DNA of 64,000 nucleotides, taken from Bacteroides fragilis. GTDB lineage: Bacteria; Bacillota; Clostridia; Lachnospirales; Lachnospiraceae. The notes beneath the pieces are model-generated. The model made no database searches and had not been told where the DNA came from. It worked only from the letters and a program-made list of their open reading frames with translations. Of this stretch, positions 54,016 to 63,518 are shown piece after piece. A program made the translations under genes and the position numbers. The DNA lies in the NCBI GenBank assembly GCA_023664485.1, contig JAMPFK010000003.1, positions 147,340 through 211,339 of the forward strand. The letters are read 5' to 3'. Each line of letters begins with the position of its first letter. The stretch's first letter is position 1.

Positions 54016-56382
54016 TTATTCCGCCATATAAATTGCGACTTGCTTCTCAATCTCCGAAAGCGCTCCGTCGAGCGTCTGCTCCCCCTTTATATAGGCGGCT
54101 CCGCTCGCGAACACCGCATCTTCCAGCACGCTGTCGGGAAGATACGCCGTATTCACCGAAGCCAGTTCCTGCTTGAACTCCGCCGTCTGTTCCTCCGTCG
54201 GATAATAAACGGTAAACTCGACGACAGTCCCCTCTTCCGAAGCAAGTGACAGATATCCGAATGCGCGGTCTTCTCCCATCCAGCTTTCGTTTGGCACAAA
54301 CTGGATATCATACGCTTTCTGATTGACGGGCAGTCCGTAATAGTTCGCCTGTACTTCCGCCGACAGGAAGAATCCCAGGAATTCTTTCGCGTCCTCGATC
54401 TGTGCGGACGCGGCGCTGATGCCAAGCAGCGTCTTTGGCAGGAACAGCCCGCTGCATTCTCCCTGTATCGGCACGATCCTGCTGTCCTCATATCCTTTTA
54501 TTTTATCGATGGAGCTGCTCTCCATGTAACTATAGGCCGTGTCCAGCCAGCCGCTGATCAGATAACTGGAACCGCCGATATAATCGAAAATATCGTTGGC
54601 CAGATCCCAGTCCACGCGCATCGGTCCGCTGTTATAAAATCCCGCGTTTTCCTCTTCTTCATAAGACTGCACAATTTCCGCCCGGATACCGTCCATCTGG
54701 GCGTCATAGATGCGCTTGCTCTGCTCTAAGAACACGCCGATCGCTTCCCTGTCCAGGGAACCGTTTTCCATAATCCACAATGGCTCGCTCGTCAAGGCGA
54801 ACCTCTTCATGATCGTATCCGCACTGCACATACCGATGATATCATCTCCCGGATGCGCTTCCCTGAGCGCCTCCACGCCCGCAGCGACGTCATCCAGATC
54901 TGTCATGCCCGCCACGATATTTCCTTCGCCCGCCAGTCTGGGAACGCCGAATGTCGCAGGCGCCACATAGGCTTTTCCATCCACCTTCAACGCCTCTGTC
55001 ACATTGTCAAAAAGCGGCTCCTGCGCGCTGTACTGCGCCAGATAATCGCTTATATCAAGCAGCAGCCCTTTGCTGACATAGGAGGAAAAAGGCAGGCCGT
55101 CCAGCATGATCAAATCGGGGCCGGCGCCCGCCGCCACTTCCGTATTCAGCTTTTTGACCGCATCCTCCCGCGTCACGGAACTTCCTTCTTCCATGCCGAC
55201 CTCATAGGAAACGAAAGTATCCAGATGCTTCGCCTGATATAAGGAAACCGCCTGGCGCAGATCCTCATCTTCCTGTAAGCTGTACACGGTCAGCACCTTC
55301 TCCGGCGCCGCGGGAACATCCGGATCATAAGTGAACCGGAGCATTCTGTTATTGGCAAAAAGAACGATAAACTCATCGCCCTCCAGCTGTACGGCTCCGC
55401 TGATCTGATAAGAGGGATTGCTCAGCATGGACAGCTTGCCGTCCACGATCTGTTCCATCAGATTGCCGCCGATCACATGGCGGTGGATTCCCTGCTTTCC
55501 GATTACATAGACCGTCTGTCCCTCCCCTGGCAGAAGATACATCGAAGCATAATCCGATCCGTTATAATAACGCTCTCCATAACTCTCTTCGACAAAGTCC
55601 ACAAGCACGGTATCTTCGATATATTCTCCGGCCTCCATATCATAGATGAGCGGCACGCTCCCACGGTTTCCATAATCATTATCCATAAAAATCAGATTAT
55701 CTTTTACCCGGAACCAATACGGCCGTTCCTGCGCCTCCAGAACTTTCCTGCCGCTGCCATCCTGGAAAACCTCGTAAATGCCAGGCCCATAAGTATTGAC
55801 AAAAATCCGGTTGTCCTCCGTCATCTCCACGGAACGGATCTTCCTGTCCTCCTCCTCCACTTCCAATGCCGCCGGCACGCGCGTCCCATCGGGCAGAATC
55901 AAATCCATACCCGGTATATAATCGCCGTCGCCGGGCGTCCCGTCATAAATAACACTCACCGTGCCGTCCGGCGACATTGCCGTCTCCGAAATATAATAAG
56001 ACTTTTCCTGCATTTCCCGCATCCAGCCCGGCATCTCGCTCTCCCAGGTCATACCGCCGTCTTTCGATACGAAATACCCCAGGTTGTTATCCAGAATGAC
56101 CAGACTGCCATCGTCCCGTTTACAAATCTCCTTCAGCACAGACGCCCTGTCCGAAAAATCTGTCTCTTCCTCCACATAACGCCCCATTGCCGTCTGTCCG
56201 CCTGCGCCGCCGGAGCCGCCGCCCGCATCCCGATGCGCATTCCCCGCCGCGTCTTTTCCGCCGCAGCCTGCCAATGTCGCCGCTCCGACCAGCAAAAGGC
56301 ACAGAAGCCTTTTTTCCGCTTTTCTCTTTTTCATTTTTCCGCCTTTTCTTTCTTCTGTTCTTCTTTTTTTCATTCTTATCAT
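54016..56382 (-). CDS. lipoprotein joining a propeller-like region to a solute-binding domain
   Basis: A 788-residue secreted lipoprotein. The signal segment ends in TLAGC with the lipidated Cys at residue 40, then a Gly-rich linker. Residues 65-370 have repeats resembling a sialidase-type beta-propeller (DDGSLVILDNNLGYFVSKDG, SPDGTVSVIYDG, EGDEFIVLFANN). From about 380 a SBP_bac_1-like domain follows (KVLTVYSLQEDEDLRQAVSL, AGPDLIMLDGLPFSSY, FLPKTLLGISAAS). The start ATG has GGGGAGG 7 bases upstream. No permease or ATPase gene is adjacent. It is divergent from an OmpR-type two-component system, which suggests a sensing role (inference). Confidence 0.8.
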   Translation of the reverse strand: MIRMKKRRTEERKGGKMKKRKAEKRLLCLLLVGAATLAGCGGKDAAGNAHRDAGGGSGGAGGQTAMGRYVEEETDFSDRASVLKEICKRDDGSLVILDNNLGYFVSKDGGMTWESEMPGWMREMQEKSYYISETAMSPDGTVSVIYDGTPGDGDYIPGMDLILPDGTRVPAALEVEEEDRKIRSVEMTEDNRIFVNTYGPGIYEVFQDGSGRKVLEAQERPYWFRVKDNLIFMDNDYGNRGSVPLIYDMEAGEYIEDTVLVDFVEESYGERYYNGSDYASMYLLPGEGQTVYVIGKQGIHRHVIGGNLMEQIVDGKLSMLSNPSYQISGAVQLEGDEFIVLFANNRMLRFTYDPDVPAAPEKVLTVYSLQEDEDLRQAVSLYQAKHLDTFVSYEVGMEEGSSVTREDAVKKLNTEVAAGAGPDLIMLDGLPFSSYVSKGLLLDISDYLAQYSAQEPLFDNVTEALKVDGKAYVAPATFGVPRLAGEGNIVAGMTDLDDVAAGVEALREAHPGDDIIGMCSADTIMKRFALTSEPLWIMENGSLDREAIGVFLEQSKRIYDAQMDGIRAEIVQSYEEEENAGFYNSGPMRVDWDLANDIFDYIGGSSYLISGWLDTAYSYMESSSIDKIKGYEDSRIVPIQGECSGLFLPKTLLGISAASAQIEDAKEFLGFFLSAEVQANYYGLPVNQKAYDIQFVPNESWMGEDRAFGYLSLASEEGTVVEFTVYYPTEEQTAEFKQELASVNTAYLPDSVLEDAVFASGAAYIKGEQTLDGALSEIEKQVAIYMAE

Positions 56383-56428
56383 CTGAAAACCTCCCCTCTA
56401 TATCAGGTAACCTCAAAGTACCAAAAAC

Positions 56429-56470
56429 TTCTCTAAACTTTCTCTAATAATTTTTAAGATTTCCTTAGAG
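56429..56470. promoter_or_regulatory. candidate response-regulator binding region
   Basis: TTCTCTAA occurs twice, 11 bases apart (56429-56436 and 56440-56447), the helical spacing expected for OmpR-family dimers. CTTAGAG (56464-56470) adds a partly inverted copy. The region lies between the divergent lipoprotein and response-regulator genes and could serve both. Confidence 0.4.
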
Positions 56471-56519
56471 GATTTTTCAAGAACTTTGTGATACGATAAA
56501 AACAAAAAGGAGAGCCCCC

Positions 56520-57218
56520 ATGCGTATTTTACTCGCCGAGGACGACAAAGAGCTGAACAAGGCTCTGGCCTGGCAGCTGTCTGCCCGCGGATACAATGTC
56601 GATCCCTGTGAAAATGGAGAAGATGCCCTTTATTATGGCAAACAGAATATTTATGATGTGATTTTGTTAGACCGGATGCTTCCCGACCGGGACGGCACGG
56701 AAGTATTGACCGCGCTGCGGCAGGACGGCGTCAATACGCCGGTCATTTTAATCACGGCGCTCGGCCTTTTACAGGATAAGATCGCCGGACTTGACCTGGG
56801 CGCGGACGACTATCTCGTCAAACCCTTTGATTTTGAAGAACTGCTCGCCAGAATACGCTGCGTCCTCAGGCGCTCGCTCTCCCTGAGCGCGCAGCCGGGC
56901 GGCATTTTTACCTGTCACGATATCACATGGTCCCCCCGCGAAATGTGCCTGACCGGACCGTCGGGCGATTGTATGCTCTCCAAACGCGAAGGCGACCTGC
57001 TGGAAAGTTTTCTTCATACGCCCGGACAGACGCTGGCGCGCGAAACGCTGCTATTAAAGGTATGGGGGCCGGACAGCGAAGTGGAGGACGGCAATCTGGA
57101 CAATTACATCCACTTTTTGCGCAGAAGGCTCAAAGCCATCGGCTCCTCTTTGCAGATCAGGACCGTCTGGGGCGTCGGCTATGGATTGAATGCTCCGCTT
57201 TCCCCAGACGGGAACTGA
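56520..57218 (+). CDS. OmpR-family response regulator
   Basis: DNA-binding response regulator of 232 residues. The receiver has ILLAEDDKE at 3-11, the phosphorylated Asp at 51 (VILLDRMLPDRDG), the Thr/Ala-Leu switch and DYLVKPFDFEELLARI. The winged helix follows with LSKREGDLLESFLHTPGQ and a C-terminal RTVWGVGYGL, as usual. AAAAGGAGAGCCCCC precedes the ATG. It is followed 11 bases later by its sensor kinase and is divergent from the propeller lipoprotein. Confidence 0.95.
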   Translation: MRILLAEDDKELNKALAWQLSARGYNVDPCENGEDALYYGKQNIYDVILLDRMLPDRDGTEVLTALRQDGVNTPVILITALGLLQDKIAGLDLGADDYLVKPFDFEELLARIRCVLRRSLSLSAQPGGIFTCHDITWSPREMCLTGPSGDCMLSKREGDLLESFLHTPGQTLARETLLLKVWGPDSEVEDGNLDNYIHFLRRRLKAIGSSLQIRTVWGVGYGLNAPLSPDGN

Positions 57219-57229
57219 AAGGATCTTAT

Positions 57230-58600
57230 ATGTTTCAAAAAGCACATTTACTTTTTACGCTCCTGTGCGCCGGAACAACCACCGCAATTATCGTTCTGAT
57301 TTCCCTGCTCTATCTGCGCGTATCGGAGAACAACCTTACTGACAGCCAGTTCCGTTCTTTTCAAAACGATATGAACACGATTGCCGCCAGCCTGGGAAAC
57401 GCTTCTTCCGTCTCCATACAATGGCTGGAAAGCCTCGAAACGCAGAACCAGTATACCATCTATGTGCTGGACAACGGCCTTCCGTTTCTCTATAATTCTC
57501 TGCGCGGCTCTATTGACTCAAATAGTCAAAATCTGCTTTCGGAGAGTCTGGACGCCTGCCAGAAAAATTTTCATTCCACGCCTTTTGATTCCGGCGAAAA
57601 ACTTACGTTCGATATTACATCAAATAACAATAGTTATTCAATCAGCGTCACGGTCAGGAATGCCTATTCCGGCATATGGCATACGGAATATTCGTTCCGT
57701 TCCTCTTCCACCGGCATTTCCTACTACAGCTCCCTTATCATGCTCGAAAGAAATCGCACGCTGACGCAGATTGTCATTCTCCGCTCTCTGGAAACTTTAT
57801 ATGCGCAGGTCTTTCACCAGCGTATGCTCTTTCTTTTCATCGACCTGGCGGCCGCCGCCGTGCTTTTTCTCTTCGCCTTTGTTTTTACGGGCAGGATCCT
57901 GCGGCCTCTCAGGAAAAATCAGGAAGCGCAGATGCAGTTCTTCGCCGCCGCATCCCACGAGCTGCGCACGCCGCTTTCCGTCATGCTCGCCAGCGCCGAG
58001 TGCTGTCAGGAAGCTTCCGCAGAAGAGCAGAAAGGCTTCTTCCGGACGATACGCAAGGAAGGGCAGCGGATGAACAGCCTCATCAGCGATATGCTGACGC
58101 TCGCCCATGCCGGCACGAACCGTTTTTCCATCGAGCGAAAAGCTGCTCAGCTCGATACGCTGTGCCTCAACGCCTGTGAAGCCTTCGAGCCGCTGTGCCG
58201 CGGCAAAGGGCTGTCCCTGTCGCTTTGCCTGCCGGAAGATGTGCCGCCCCGCTGTCTCTGCGATGCGGAACGCATAACGCAGGTACTTTCGATTCTGCTC
58301 CATAACGCCGCCAGCTATACCCCGGAAGGCGGCCGGATAACGCTCTCTCTGGAATACCGCCCTTATAATAACAACCGTTTTGTTATTGCTGTAACGGACA
58401 CGGGGACCGGCATTTCCGATACCGACAAAAAACATATTTTCGAGCGTTTCTACCGGGCAGAAAAATCCCGAAGCGCCAAGGAGCACTTCGGATTAGGCTT
58501 ATCGATCGCATATGAAATCGTGACCGCGCACCACGGCAGGATTGCCGTGAAGGACAATCCCGGCGGAGGAACCGTTTTCGAGATCCGCCTGCCAGGATAA
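57230..58600 (+). CDS. sensor histidine kinase (HK of the OmpR-type pair)
   Basis: Membrane kinase of 456 residues. Helix 1 spans about 5-28 (LLFTLLCAGTTTAIIVLISL), an extracellular domain of about 170 residues follows, then helix 2 near 205 (LFLFAFVFTGRIL). The DHp box AAASHELRTPLSVML carries the phosphorylated His near residue 243, and the ATPase has LHNAASYTPEGG, DTGTGI and HFGLGLSIAYEIV. The start at 57230 follows AAAGGATCTTAT; an in-frame extension into the regulator gene was rejected. The sensed signal is unknown but the divergent lipoprotein is a candidate partner. Confidence 0.94.
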   Translation: MFQKAHLLFTLLCAGTTTAIIVLISLLYLRVSENNLTDSQFRSFQNDMNTIAASLGNASSVSIQWLESLETQNQYTIYVLDNGLPFLYNSLRGSIDSNSQNLLSESLDACQKNFHSTPFDSGEKLTFDITSNNNSYSISVTVRNAYSGIWHTEYSFRSSSTGISYYSSLIMLERNRTLTQIVILRSLETLYAQVFHQRMLFLFIDLAAAAVLFLFAFVFTGRILRPLRKNQEAQMQFFAAASHELRTPLSVMLASAECCQEASAEEQKGFFRTIRKEGQRMNSLISDMLTLAHAGTNRFSIERKAAQLDTLCLNACEAFEPLCRGKGLSLSLCLPEDVPPRCLCDAERITQVLSILLHNAASYTPEGGRITLSLEYRPYNNNRFVIAVTDTGTGISDTDKKHIFERFYRAEKSRSAKEHFGLGLSIAYEIVTAHHGRIAVKDNPGGGTVFEIRLPG

Positions 58601-58618
58601 TATGGTTAAATGCAGATT

Positions 58619-58633
58619 TATAGTAAACGACAT
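58619..58633. repeat. second copy of the 15-base intergenic motif
   Basis: TATAGTAAACGACAT matches 26371-26385 at 14 of 15 positions. It lies between convergent genes (histidine kinase and the membrane protein). No gene or clear terminator overlaps it. Confidence 0.4.
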
Positions 58634-58656
58634 AACACTACATTTTCCCTCTTCTC

Positions 58657-60201
58657 TCAATTCCCCTGTTCCCGCCGCCGGAGCTCTTCCAGCTCTTCTT
58701 CCGTTACGCCGCCTTCATAAATTTCCCGCGGAACGGCGATGACACTGTCTTTTCCATAAAAAGCGCTTACTTTTCTGTTCATCCATTCGTCCGGATCCGT
58801 CGTGACCGGCATATTCATCAAAGGCCCCTCTTCCTCGAAAATGCCCGGCAGGATCACATCCTTTTCCCGGCTGTTCAGAAGGATCTCCGTCACCTCGTCC
58901 ATCCGCTCTTTATAGTCCCGCGCCTGTCCCGTCCTGATATAACGATAACACATATAAAAAGTGGACTCGCCAATATCCCTGTAATTTACCGCCACGATGA
59001 GCAACGCCGCCGCCACGCCCGCAAGATACAGGCCGTATGCGCTTCTTCCCTTTTCTTTCCGGTGCCCGCTCCGGACCGCGGCAAGCCAGCCAAGGCCATA
59101 GAGCATACTACAGAAAAGCATCAGCACCAAAGCCCAGTAAACCGTATTAGGGACGCCGTTCGACACATCCGTCGCATCTCCAACGAATACCTCCGGCCAG
59201 TACATGGCGCAATAGGTTCCGAAAAAGTAAAAAAGCACGACTCCGGGCAGCGGAAAACGCAGCCTTTCTTTTTCCACCAGTTCCTGCAGAATATCCCATA
59301 AAAGAAGGGAAGCAATGAGCAGCCCGGCCAATACGACCGGATATTCTTTTACCGATTGAAAAATTCCAAAAATCCCCTGCCGAAAGGACTCTGACACCGC
59401 CCAAAGCATCCTGCCGATACCGATCTCATATTCCTCGCCGCCCCGCACCGCGTTTCCGGGCGCCAGCGCGCTGACCAAAAGCCCCGCCATCTCCAATGCC
59501 AAAGGAATCATAAGCAGGATTATCCTTTTTTCCTTTTTATAAGAAGAAGCGATTATCAAAATAACGAGCAGCAGCGCCAGAAAAGCCGCCAGATAACTCA
59601 TTCCGCCCAAAAGTGTCATCCAGACCGAAGCCGCCGCCAAATGCCTTATGCGGAATGTCTGCGCATAACGCAGGGCACAGCCGGCGGAAAACAGCGCAAA
59701 CGCAAAAGCCGCCGTATAATGCGCCGCTCCGGTATACCAGAACAGCGCGTCCTGTTTATAAGGGACGAACTGTATGAGCAGCAGTAAAAGAACAGCATCC
59801 AGCAGAAGATAGTCCCACACGGACATCCGCAGCATGCGCACAAGGAACTGATACAGCGCATAAGACAGGCTGGCAGCGAGCAGAAACGTCATGATATACG
59901 GCACGACCCAATAAGCCTCATGAGAAAAAACCTCCGGCTGCAGCGTAAAGAGAAACACGGAAAACCACGTTCCCTGCCAGCTGAAATAGATGTCTTTCAC
60001 ATGCTGACAGGCGGCCAGGAACACCTTCCACAAAGAATGCGTCTCCACCCATGCCCAATGCGTCAGTATGCCGTACCCCACATCATCGCCCGTGGCACGG
60101 TCCGCGCCTGCGGCGAAGAACATGGGCAGCAGACTGAGTATCAATCCCGTCCAAATTAAAATTGTTAAGTATTTTCTATATTTAACATTGGACATTCCCA
60201 T
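58657..60201 (-). CDS. polytopic membrane protein (DUF6056-like)
   Basis: A 514-residue protein with about twelve predicted helices and a short soluble C-terminus. The first loop has GADRATGDDVGYGILTH and the second FSWQGTWFSVFLFTLQP, as in lipid-linked-sugar-dependent GT-C-like proteins grouped as DUF6056. The start at 60201 has AAAGGAGAAGC directly upstream; an 11-residue extension was dropped. It stands alone between the two-component system and an Rpn-type gene. A role in glycosylation of surface polymers is plausible but not shown by a catalytic motif I can name with confidence. Confidence 0.7.
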   Translation of the reverse strand: MGMSNVKYRKYLTILIWTGLILSLLPMFFAAGADRATGDDVGYGILTHWAWVETHSLWKVFLAACQHVKDIYFSWQGTWFSVFLFTLQPEVFSHEAYWVVPYIMTFLLAASLSYALYQFLVRMLRMSVWDYLLLDAVLLLLLIQFVPYKQDALFWYTGAAHYTAAFAFALFSAGCALRYAQTFRIRHLAAASVWMTLLGGMSYLAAFLALLLVILIIASSYKKEKRIILLMIPLALEMAGLLVSALAPGNAVRGGEEYEIGIGRMLWAVSESFRQGIFGIFQSVKEYPVVLAGLLIASLLLWDILQELVEKERLRFPLPGVVLFYFFGTYCAMYWPEVFVGDATDVSNGVPNTVYWALVLMLFCSMLYGLGWLAAVRSGHRKEKGRSAYGLYLAGVAAALLIVAVNYRDIGESTFYMCYRYIRTGQARDYKERMDEVTEILLNSREKDVILPGIFEEEGPLMNMPVTTDPDEWMNRKVSAFYGKDSVIAVPREIYEGGVTEEELEELRRREQGN

Positions 60202-60256
60202 GCTTCTCCTTTCACACCGGCCGGACACCGGCACTCATATATTCGTGCCTCTCATC

Positions 60257-61114
60257 TTATATATCAGAATCCAGCATATACTGTACTGCTTCATCATATG
60301 ACAAATCATATTTTTCCTGTAGTTTATCTAATATTTCAGCATCAGATAACCCCAAATCCCGGCACATAGATATTGCACCATATATTCCTTTTCTTATACC
60401 TTTTTCCATACCTTTTTCCATACCTTTTTCCATATTCTCCTGGTCACGCATCAGCAACGTCATATATTCATGCCTCCATTCCCTGTTCTTTCTTGCCTGT
60501 TTTACAGCTTCTTCTAATCTCTGTACAAAGCTATCCCCGGACTCTTTTCCGGCCACATAATCCAGAAACGCCTTTAATTCCCCGCTGACATCATCCTGAC
60601 TGCTATCGGCATTTAAAAATATCTTCACTCCGCCGTCTTTCAGATAAATACTGCTATCCTCTTTACAGATATTTTCAAAAGTATAGATATGCCTTCCCTT
60701 TTCAAAAGGGTCAAACGGACAGATAAAAATGATATAGCTCGGTTTCAGATTTTTATAATACCCGCCTTTGTCTATCAACTGCAAATCTATCATGCTCTGG
60801 TAGTACCGGCTTCTTTTAGGCAGCTCCTTTGTACTGGCCACTTGCATTTCAATGTCGTAGACTGTCCCTTTTTCATCCCTCACATAAACGTCCAGCCTGA
60901 CGCTTTTCGCATCCGCATCGGGCCGGATGCTCTTCTGGGCTTCCGGGTATTCTATGTGGTCGATATCCAGATCCGGCAGTATTCTTTGCAGTAATTCTTT
61001 ACACAGCTCCGCATCCTGCATGATTTTGCCGAACATAAAATCATTGGATATCCCCAGCGATTCCCAAATTATATTAACTTCTGTCCGATTTCCCATTTTC
61101 AATATCTTCTCCAT
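60257..61114 (-). CDS. Rpn-family PD-(D/E)XK nuclease (recombination-promoting nuclease/transposase-like)
   Basis: Member of the widespread PD-(D/E)XK transposase-like family (PF12784), about 285 residues. The N-terminus has ISNDFMFGKIMQDAELCKEL, the nuclease core VRLDVYVRDEKGTVYDIEMQ (D...ExQ variant of ExK) and RSRYYQSMIDLQLIDKG. Near the C-terminus MEKG repeats three times (12-base units at 60399-60434), then a helical tail. The ATG at 61114 is a reasonable start, with another at 61096. Such genes are present in many copies in Lachnospiraceae and are thought to promote recombination or act in defence; the function here is not shown. Confidence 0.8.
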   Translation of the reverse strand: MEKILKMGNRTEVNIIWESLGISNDFMFGKIMQDAELCKELLQRILPDLDIDHIEYPEAQKSIRPDADAKSVRLDVYVRDEKGTVYDIEMQVASTKELPKRSRYYQSMIDLQLIDKGGYYKNLKPSYIIFICPFDPFEKGRHIYTFENICKEDSSIYLKDGGVKIFLNADSSQDDVSGELKAFLDYVAGKESGDSFVQRLEEAVKQARKNREWRHEYMTLLMRDQENMEKGMEKGMEKGIRKGIYGAISMCRDLGLSDAEILDKLQEKYDLSYDEAVQYMLDSDI

Positions 61115-61333
61115 TTCTTTAGCTATTATATTATACAAAGTCTGCTCTCAAAATACAATCCGTTTCAATTGATAAACACGCAAATATAAACCTGTTTTAA
61201 GTACATATGACTTTCCTTTTTATAATCTGGCCTTTTCAAAACCAATCACTAATAAACAATTATCCTGTATCTGTTATTTATTAATGGGGACGGTTAAATT
61301 ATTCAAAAAATTGTCGCTGTCAGGAAAATACTG

Positions 61334-61342
61334 TGCTATAAT
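61334..61342 (+). promoter_or_regulatory. extended -10 promoter of the crcB-like gene
   Basis: TGCTATAAT, with a perfect TATAAT at 61337-61342, about 45 bases before the start codon. A weak TTGTCG at 61311 is too far for a standard -35. No fluoride-riboswitch-like motif was recognised in the leader. Confidence 0.5.
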
Positions 61343-61385
61343 TTATTTCAGCAAATCGGGATTTATATTTATGGAGGTGGTATAT

Positions 61386-61751
61386 ATGTCTTTTTTATGG
61401 GTCGCATCAGGCGGTGCTTTAGGAGCTATGGGACGATATGCAATAAGCCTGATGCCTGTAAAAAGCGTATTCCCTGTATTAACGCTTATAACAAATCTCA
61501 TAGGTGCAGTAGCTATTGGATTTATTGCAGGGATGGCGAGTGCTAAAGAAAGTGTATCGCCAAATTTGATATTATTTACAAAAACGGGAGTATGTGGGGG
61601 ATTTACAACATTTTCAACGTTTTCTTTAGAAGCATACGACTTATTCAGTGCGAAACAATATTTATTCGGCAGCATTTATGTATGCCTCAGTGTAATATTT
61701 TGTATGATAGGAATCGGGTGTGGTAAGAAAATCTCCACGGCTTTTATATAA
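61386..61751 (+). CDS. crcB: fluoride ion channel CrcB/FluC
   Basis: Exports fluoride as a dual-topology dimer. The 121-residue protein has four helices, with GGALGAMGRYAISLM at the first, a central LITNLIGAVAIGFIAGM with the conserved Asn, and CGGFTTFSTFSLEAY, which carries the FTTFSTF box. The start at 61386 follows GGAGGTGG; the frame upstream is noise. The gene is more AT-rich than most neighbours, which may reflect transfer. In many species two crcB copies are adjacent; only one is visible here. Confidence 0.92.
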   Translation: MSFLWVASGGALGAMGRYAISLMPVKSVFPVLTLITNLIGAVAIGFIAGMASAKESVSPNLILFTKTGVCGGFTTFSTFSLEAYDLFSAKQYLFGSIYVCLSVIFCMIGIGCGKKISTAFI

Positions 61752-61780
61752 ATTCAGATCGTAGTGATACATAAATATAA

Positions 61781-61808
61781 TAAGGGATTGGCAGGAACCA
61801 ACCCCTTA
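61781..61808. terminator. hairpin between crcB and tRNA-Leu
   Basis: TAAGGG-A-TTGG pairs with CCAA-C-CCCTTA around CAGGAA. A T/A-rich tract follows on the minus strand, so it probably terminates the tRNA-Leu transcript and may also stop crcB. Confidence 0.6.
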
Positions 61809-61900
61809 ATGTCTAACCCCAATGTCCTCAAATAGCAGTAAGTTATAAAATTCCAGCGATGCACAAAAAGCTCAGCTAACCCATATTTCCTATTGTCCAA

Positions 61901-61982
61901 TGCGGATAGGGGGACTTGAACCCCCACACCATGTAGTACCAGAACCTAAATCTGGCGCGTCTGCCAATTCCGCCATATCCGC
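61901..61982 (-). tRNA. tRNA-Leu (UAG anticodon)
   Basis: The 82-base gene has a GCGGATA/TATCCGC acceptor stem, an anticodon stem CCAGA/TCTGG with loop TTTAGGT (anticodon TAG), a long variable arm typical of Leu, and TTCAAGT in the T loop. CCA is not encoded. It stands apart from the other four tRNAs. Confidence 0.95.
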
Positions 61983-62057
61983 CTGCCATTTATATGGGAA
62001 TCTTCTGTAAATCCCGCTATGTATCATAACATTCCGGCTTTTTTATGTCAATCCCTC

Positions 62058-63419
62058 CTATTCGCCGATATGGCTGATAATCTGCCGGTTGACCCGGATC
62101 ATGAAGAACACCGTCATGAGCAGCGACATAATCTCCGCGATTGGAAAAGCCCACCACACATAATTTACATTTCCGGCAAGAGAGAGCAGATATGCCGCCG
62201 GAAGCAGCACTACCAGCTGCCTTGCGATCGATACGACCATACTGTATACCGCACGCCCCAATGCCTGAAATACCGTACCGCAAATGATACAGAATCCCGC
62301 GAACAAATAGCTGATGCTGATCGTCCGCAGCGCCGGAACACCGATTTCAAGCATCGTTTCCGAAGCGTCGAACATGGATAACAGTTGTTCTGGTATGATA
62401 TTAAAGATAAGGAGTCCAATCAGCATCGCGATTACCGCATACATAATACCGAGCTTGACCGCCTTCAGGAAACGCTCCTTTTTCCCTGCGCCGAAATTAT
62501 ATGCCAGAATCGGCACAAGCCCGTTGTTCATTCCGAAAATCGGCATAAATACAAAACTCTGCAGTTTATAGTAAACGCCGAACACCGCCGTTGCCGTGGA
62601 GGAAAACGAAATCAGGATCAAATTCATTCCATAGGTCATTAAAGAGCCTATCGCCTGCATAATCATGGAGGGAACGCCTACCGCATAAATCTGCCCGACA
62701 ATTTCTTTTTCTATTTTCAGCCCGCTTTTCCTGATTTTTACCTCTTCATTTTTCGTAAGATTGAAATACAACGCCAGAAATCCGGCAATGACCTGCCCGA
62801 TCACCGTCGCGGCTGCCGCGCCCTTTACCCCCATCTTCGGCATTCCTGCCAGACCAAAAATCAGGATCGGATCCAAAACAATGTTAATAATCGCTCCGGT
62901 TCCCTGTGTAATCATCGTATAAAAAGTCTTCCCTGTCGCCTGTAACAGCCTTTCAAAGGTGAATTGCATGAAAATGCCAAAGGAACAGCAGCAGACGATC
63001 GTCAGGTAATCCGTACCGAACTGCACAATTTCCGCGTCGGCAGTCTGGCTCTTATAAAAAGCTGACGCGCCTGAAATCCCAACTGCCACAAAGACCAGGA
63101 AACTGACTGCCATCAGGATAATGCCATTGCAGGCGCATTTATTTACTTTCTCATAATCCTTTTCTCCAAGAGACCGTGAAAGCACCGCATTGATGCCTAC
63201 GCAGGTTCCGGCTGCCACGGCGATCATCAGGCTCTGAATTGGAAATGCCAGCGATACCGCCGTCAAAGCATTTTCATTGATCTGGGCGACAAAAATACTA
63301 TCGACCACATTATATAATGCCTGCACCAGCATGGAAATTACCATCGGGAGCGACATCGTAAGCAGCAGCCGGTTGACCGGCATCGTACCCATCTTATTTT
63401 CCTTTGTCTGTTCCATCAT
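62058..63419 (-). CDS. MATE family efflux transporter
   Basis: Twelve-helix MATE pump of 453 residues. The N-terminal half has TMSLPMVISMLVQALYNVVD and SLAFPIQSLMIAVAAGTCVG; the second half has VGVPSMIMQAIGSLMTYGMN and FGMNNGLVPILAYNFGAGK, all typical of Clostridia MATE proteins. AAGGAGGAAT precedes the ATG. It lies between tRNA-Leu and the tRNA cluster, a common insertion context. Substrate unknown. Confidence 0.92.
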   Translation of the reverse strand: MMEQTKENKMGTMPVNRLLLTMSLPMVISMLVQALYNVVDSIFVAQINENALTAVSLAFPIQSLMIAVAAGTCVGINAVLSRSLGEKDYEKVNKCACNGIILMAVSFLVFVAVGISGASAFYKSQTADAEIVQFGTDYLTIVCCCSFGIFMQFTFERLLQATGKTFYTMITQGTGAIINIVLDPILIFGLAGMPKMGVKGAAAATVIGQVIAGFLALYFNLTKNEEVKIRKSGLKIEKEIVGQIYAVGVPSMIMQAIGSLMTYGMNLILISFSSTATAVFGVYYKLQSFVFMPIFGMNNGLVPILAYNFGAGKKERFLKAVKLGIMYAVIAMLIGLLIFNIIPEQLLSMFDASETMLEIGVPALRTISISYLFAGFCIICGTVFQALGRAVYSMVVSIARQLVVLLPAAYLLSLAGNVNYVWWAFPIAEIMSLLMTVFFMIRVNRQIISHIGE

Positions 63420-63518
63420 ATTCCTCCTTGCTTTTTTCCAAAAAAAAGAAGCTCAGATTAACCGAACTCTCTTTTACATTTTTGTGTGTCCTCAATAATT
63501 CCCTTTAATCTGATTCTC

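Noticed and set aside
61139..61385. Possible fluoride riboswitch before crcB
   Set aside because: No sequence resembling the conserved crcB-motif core was found; the leader after the promoter is short and AT-rich.
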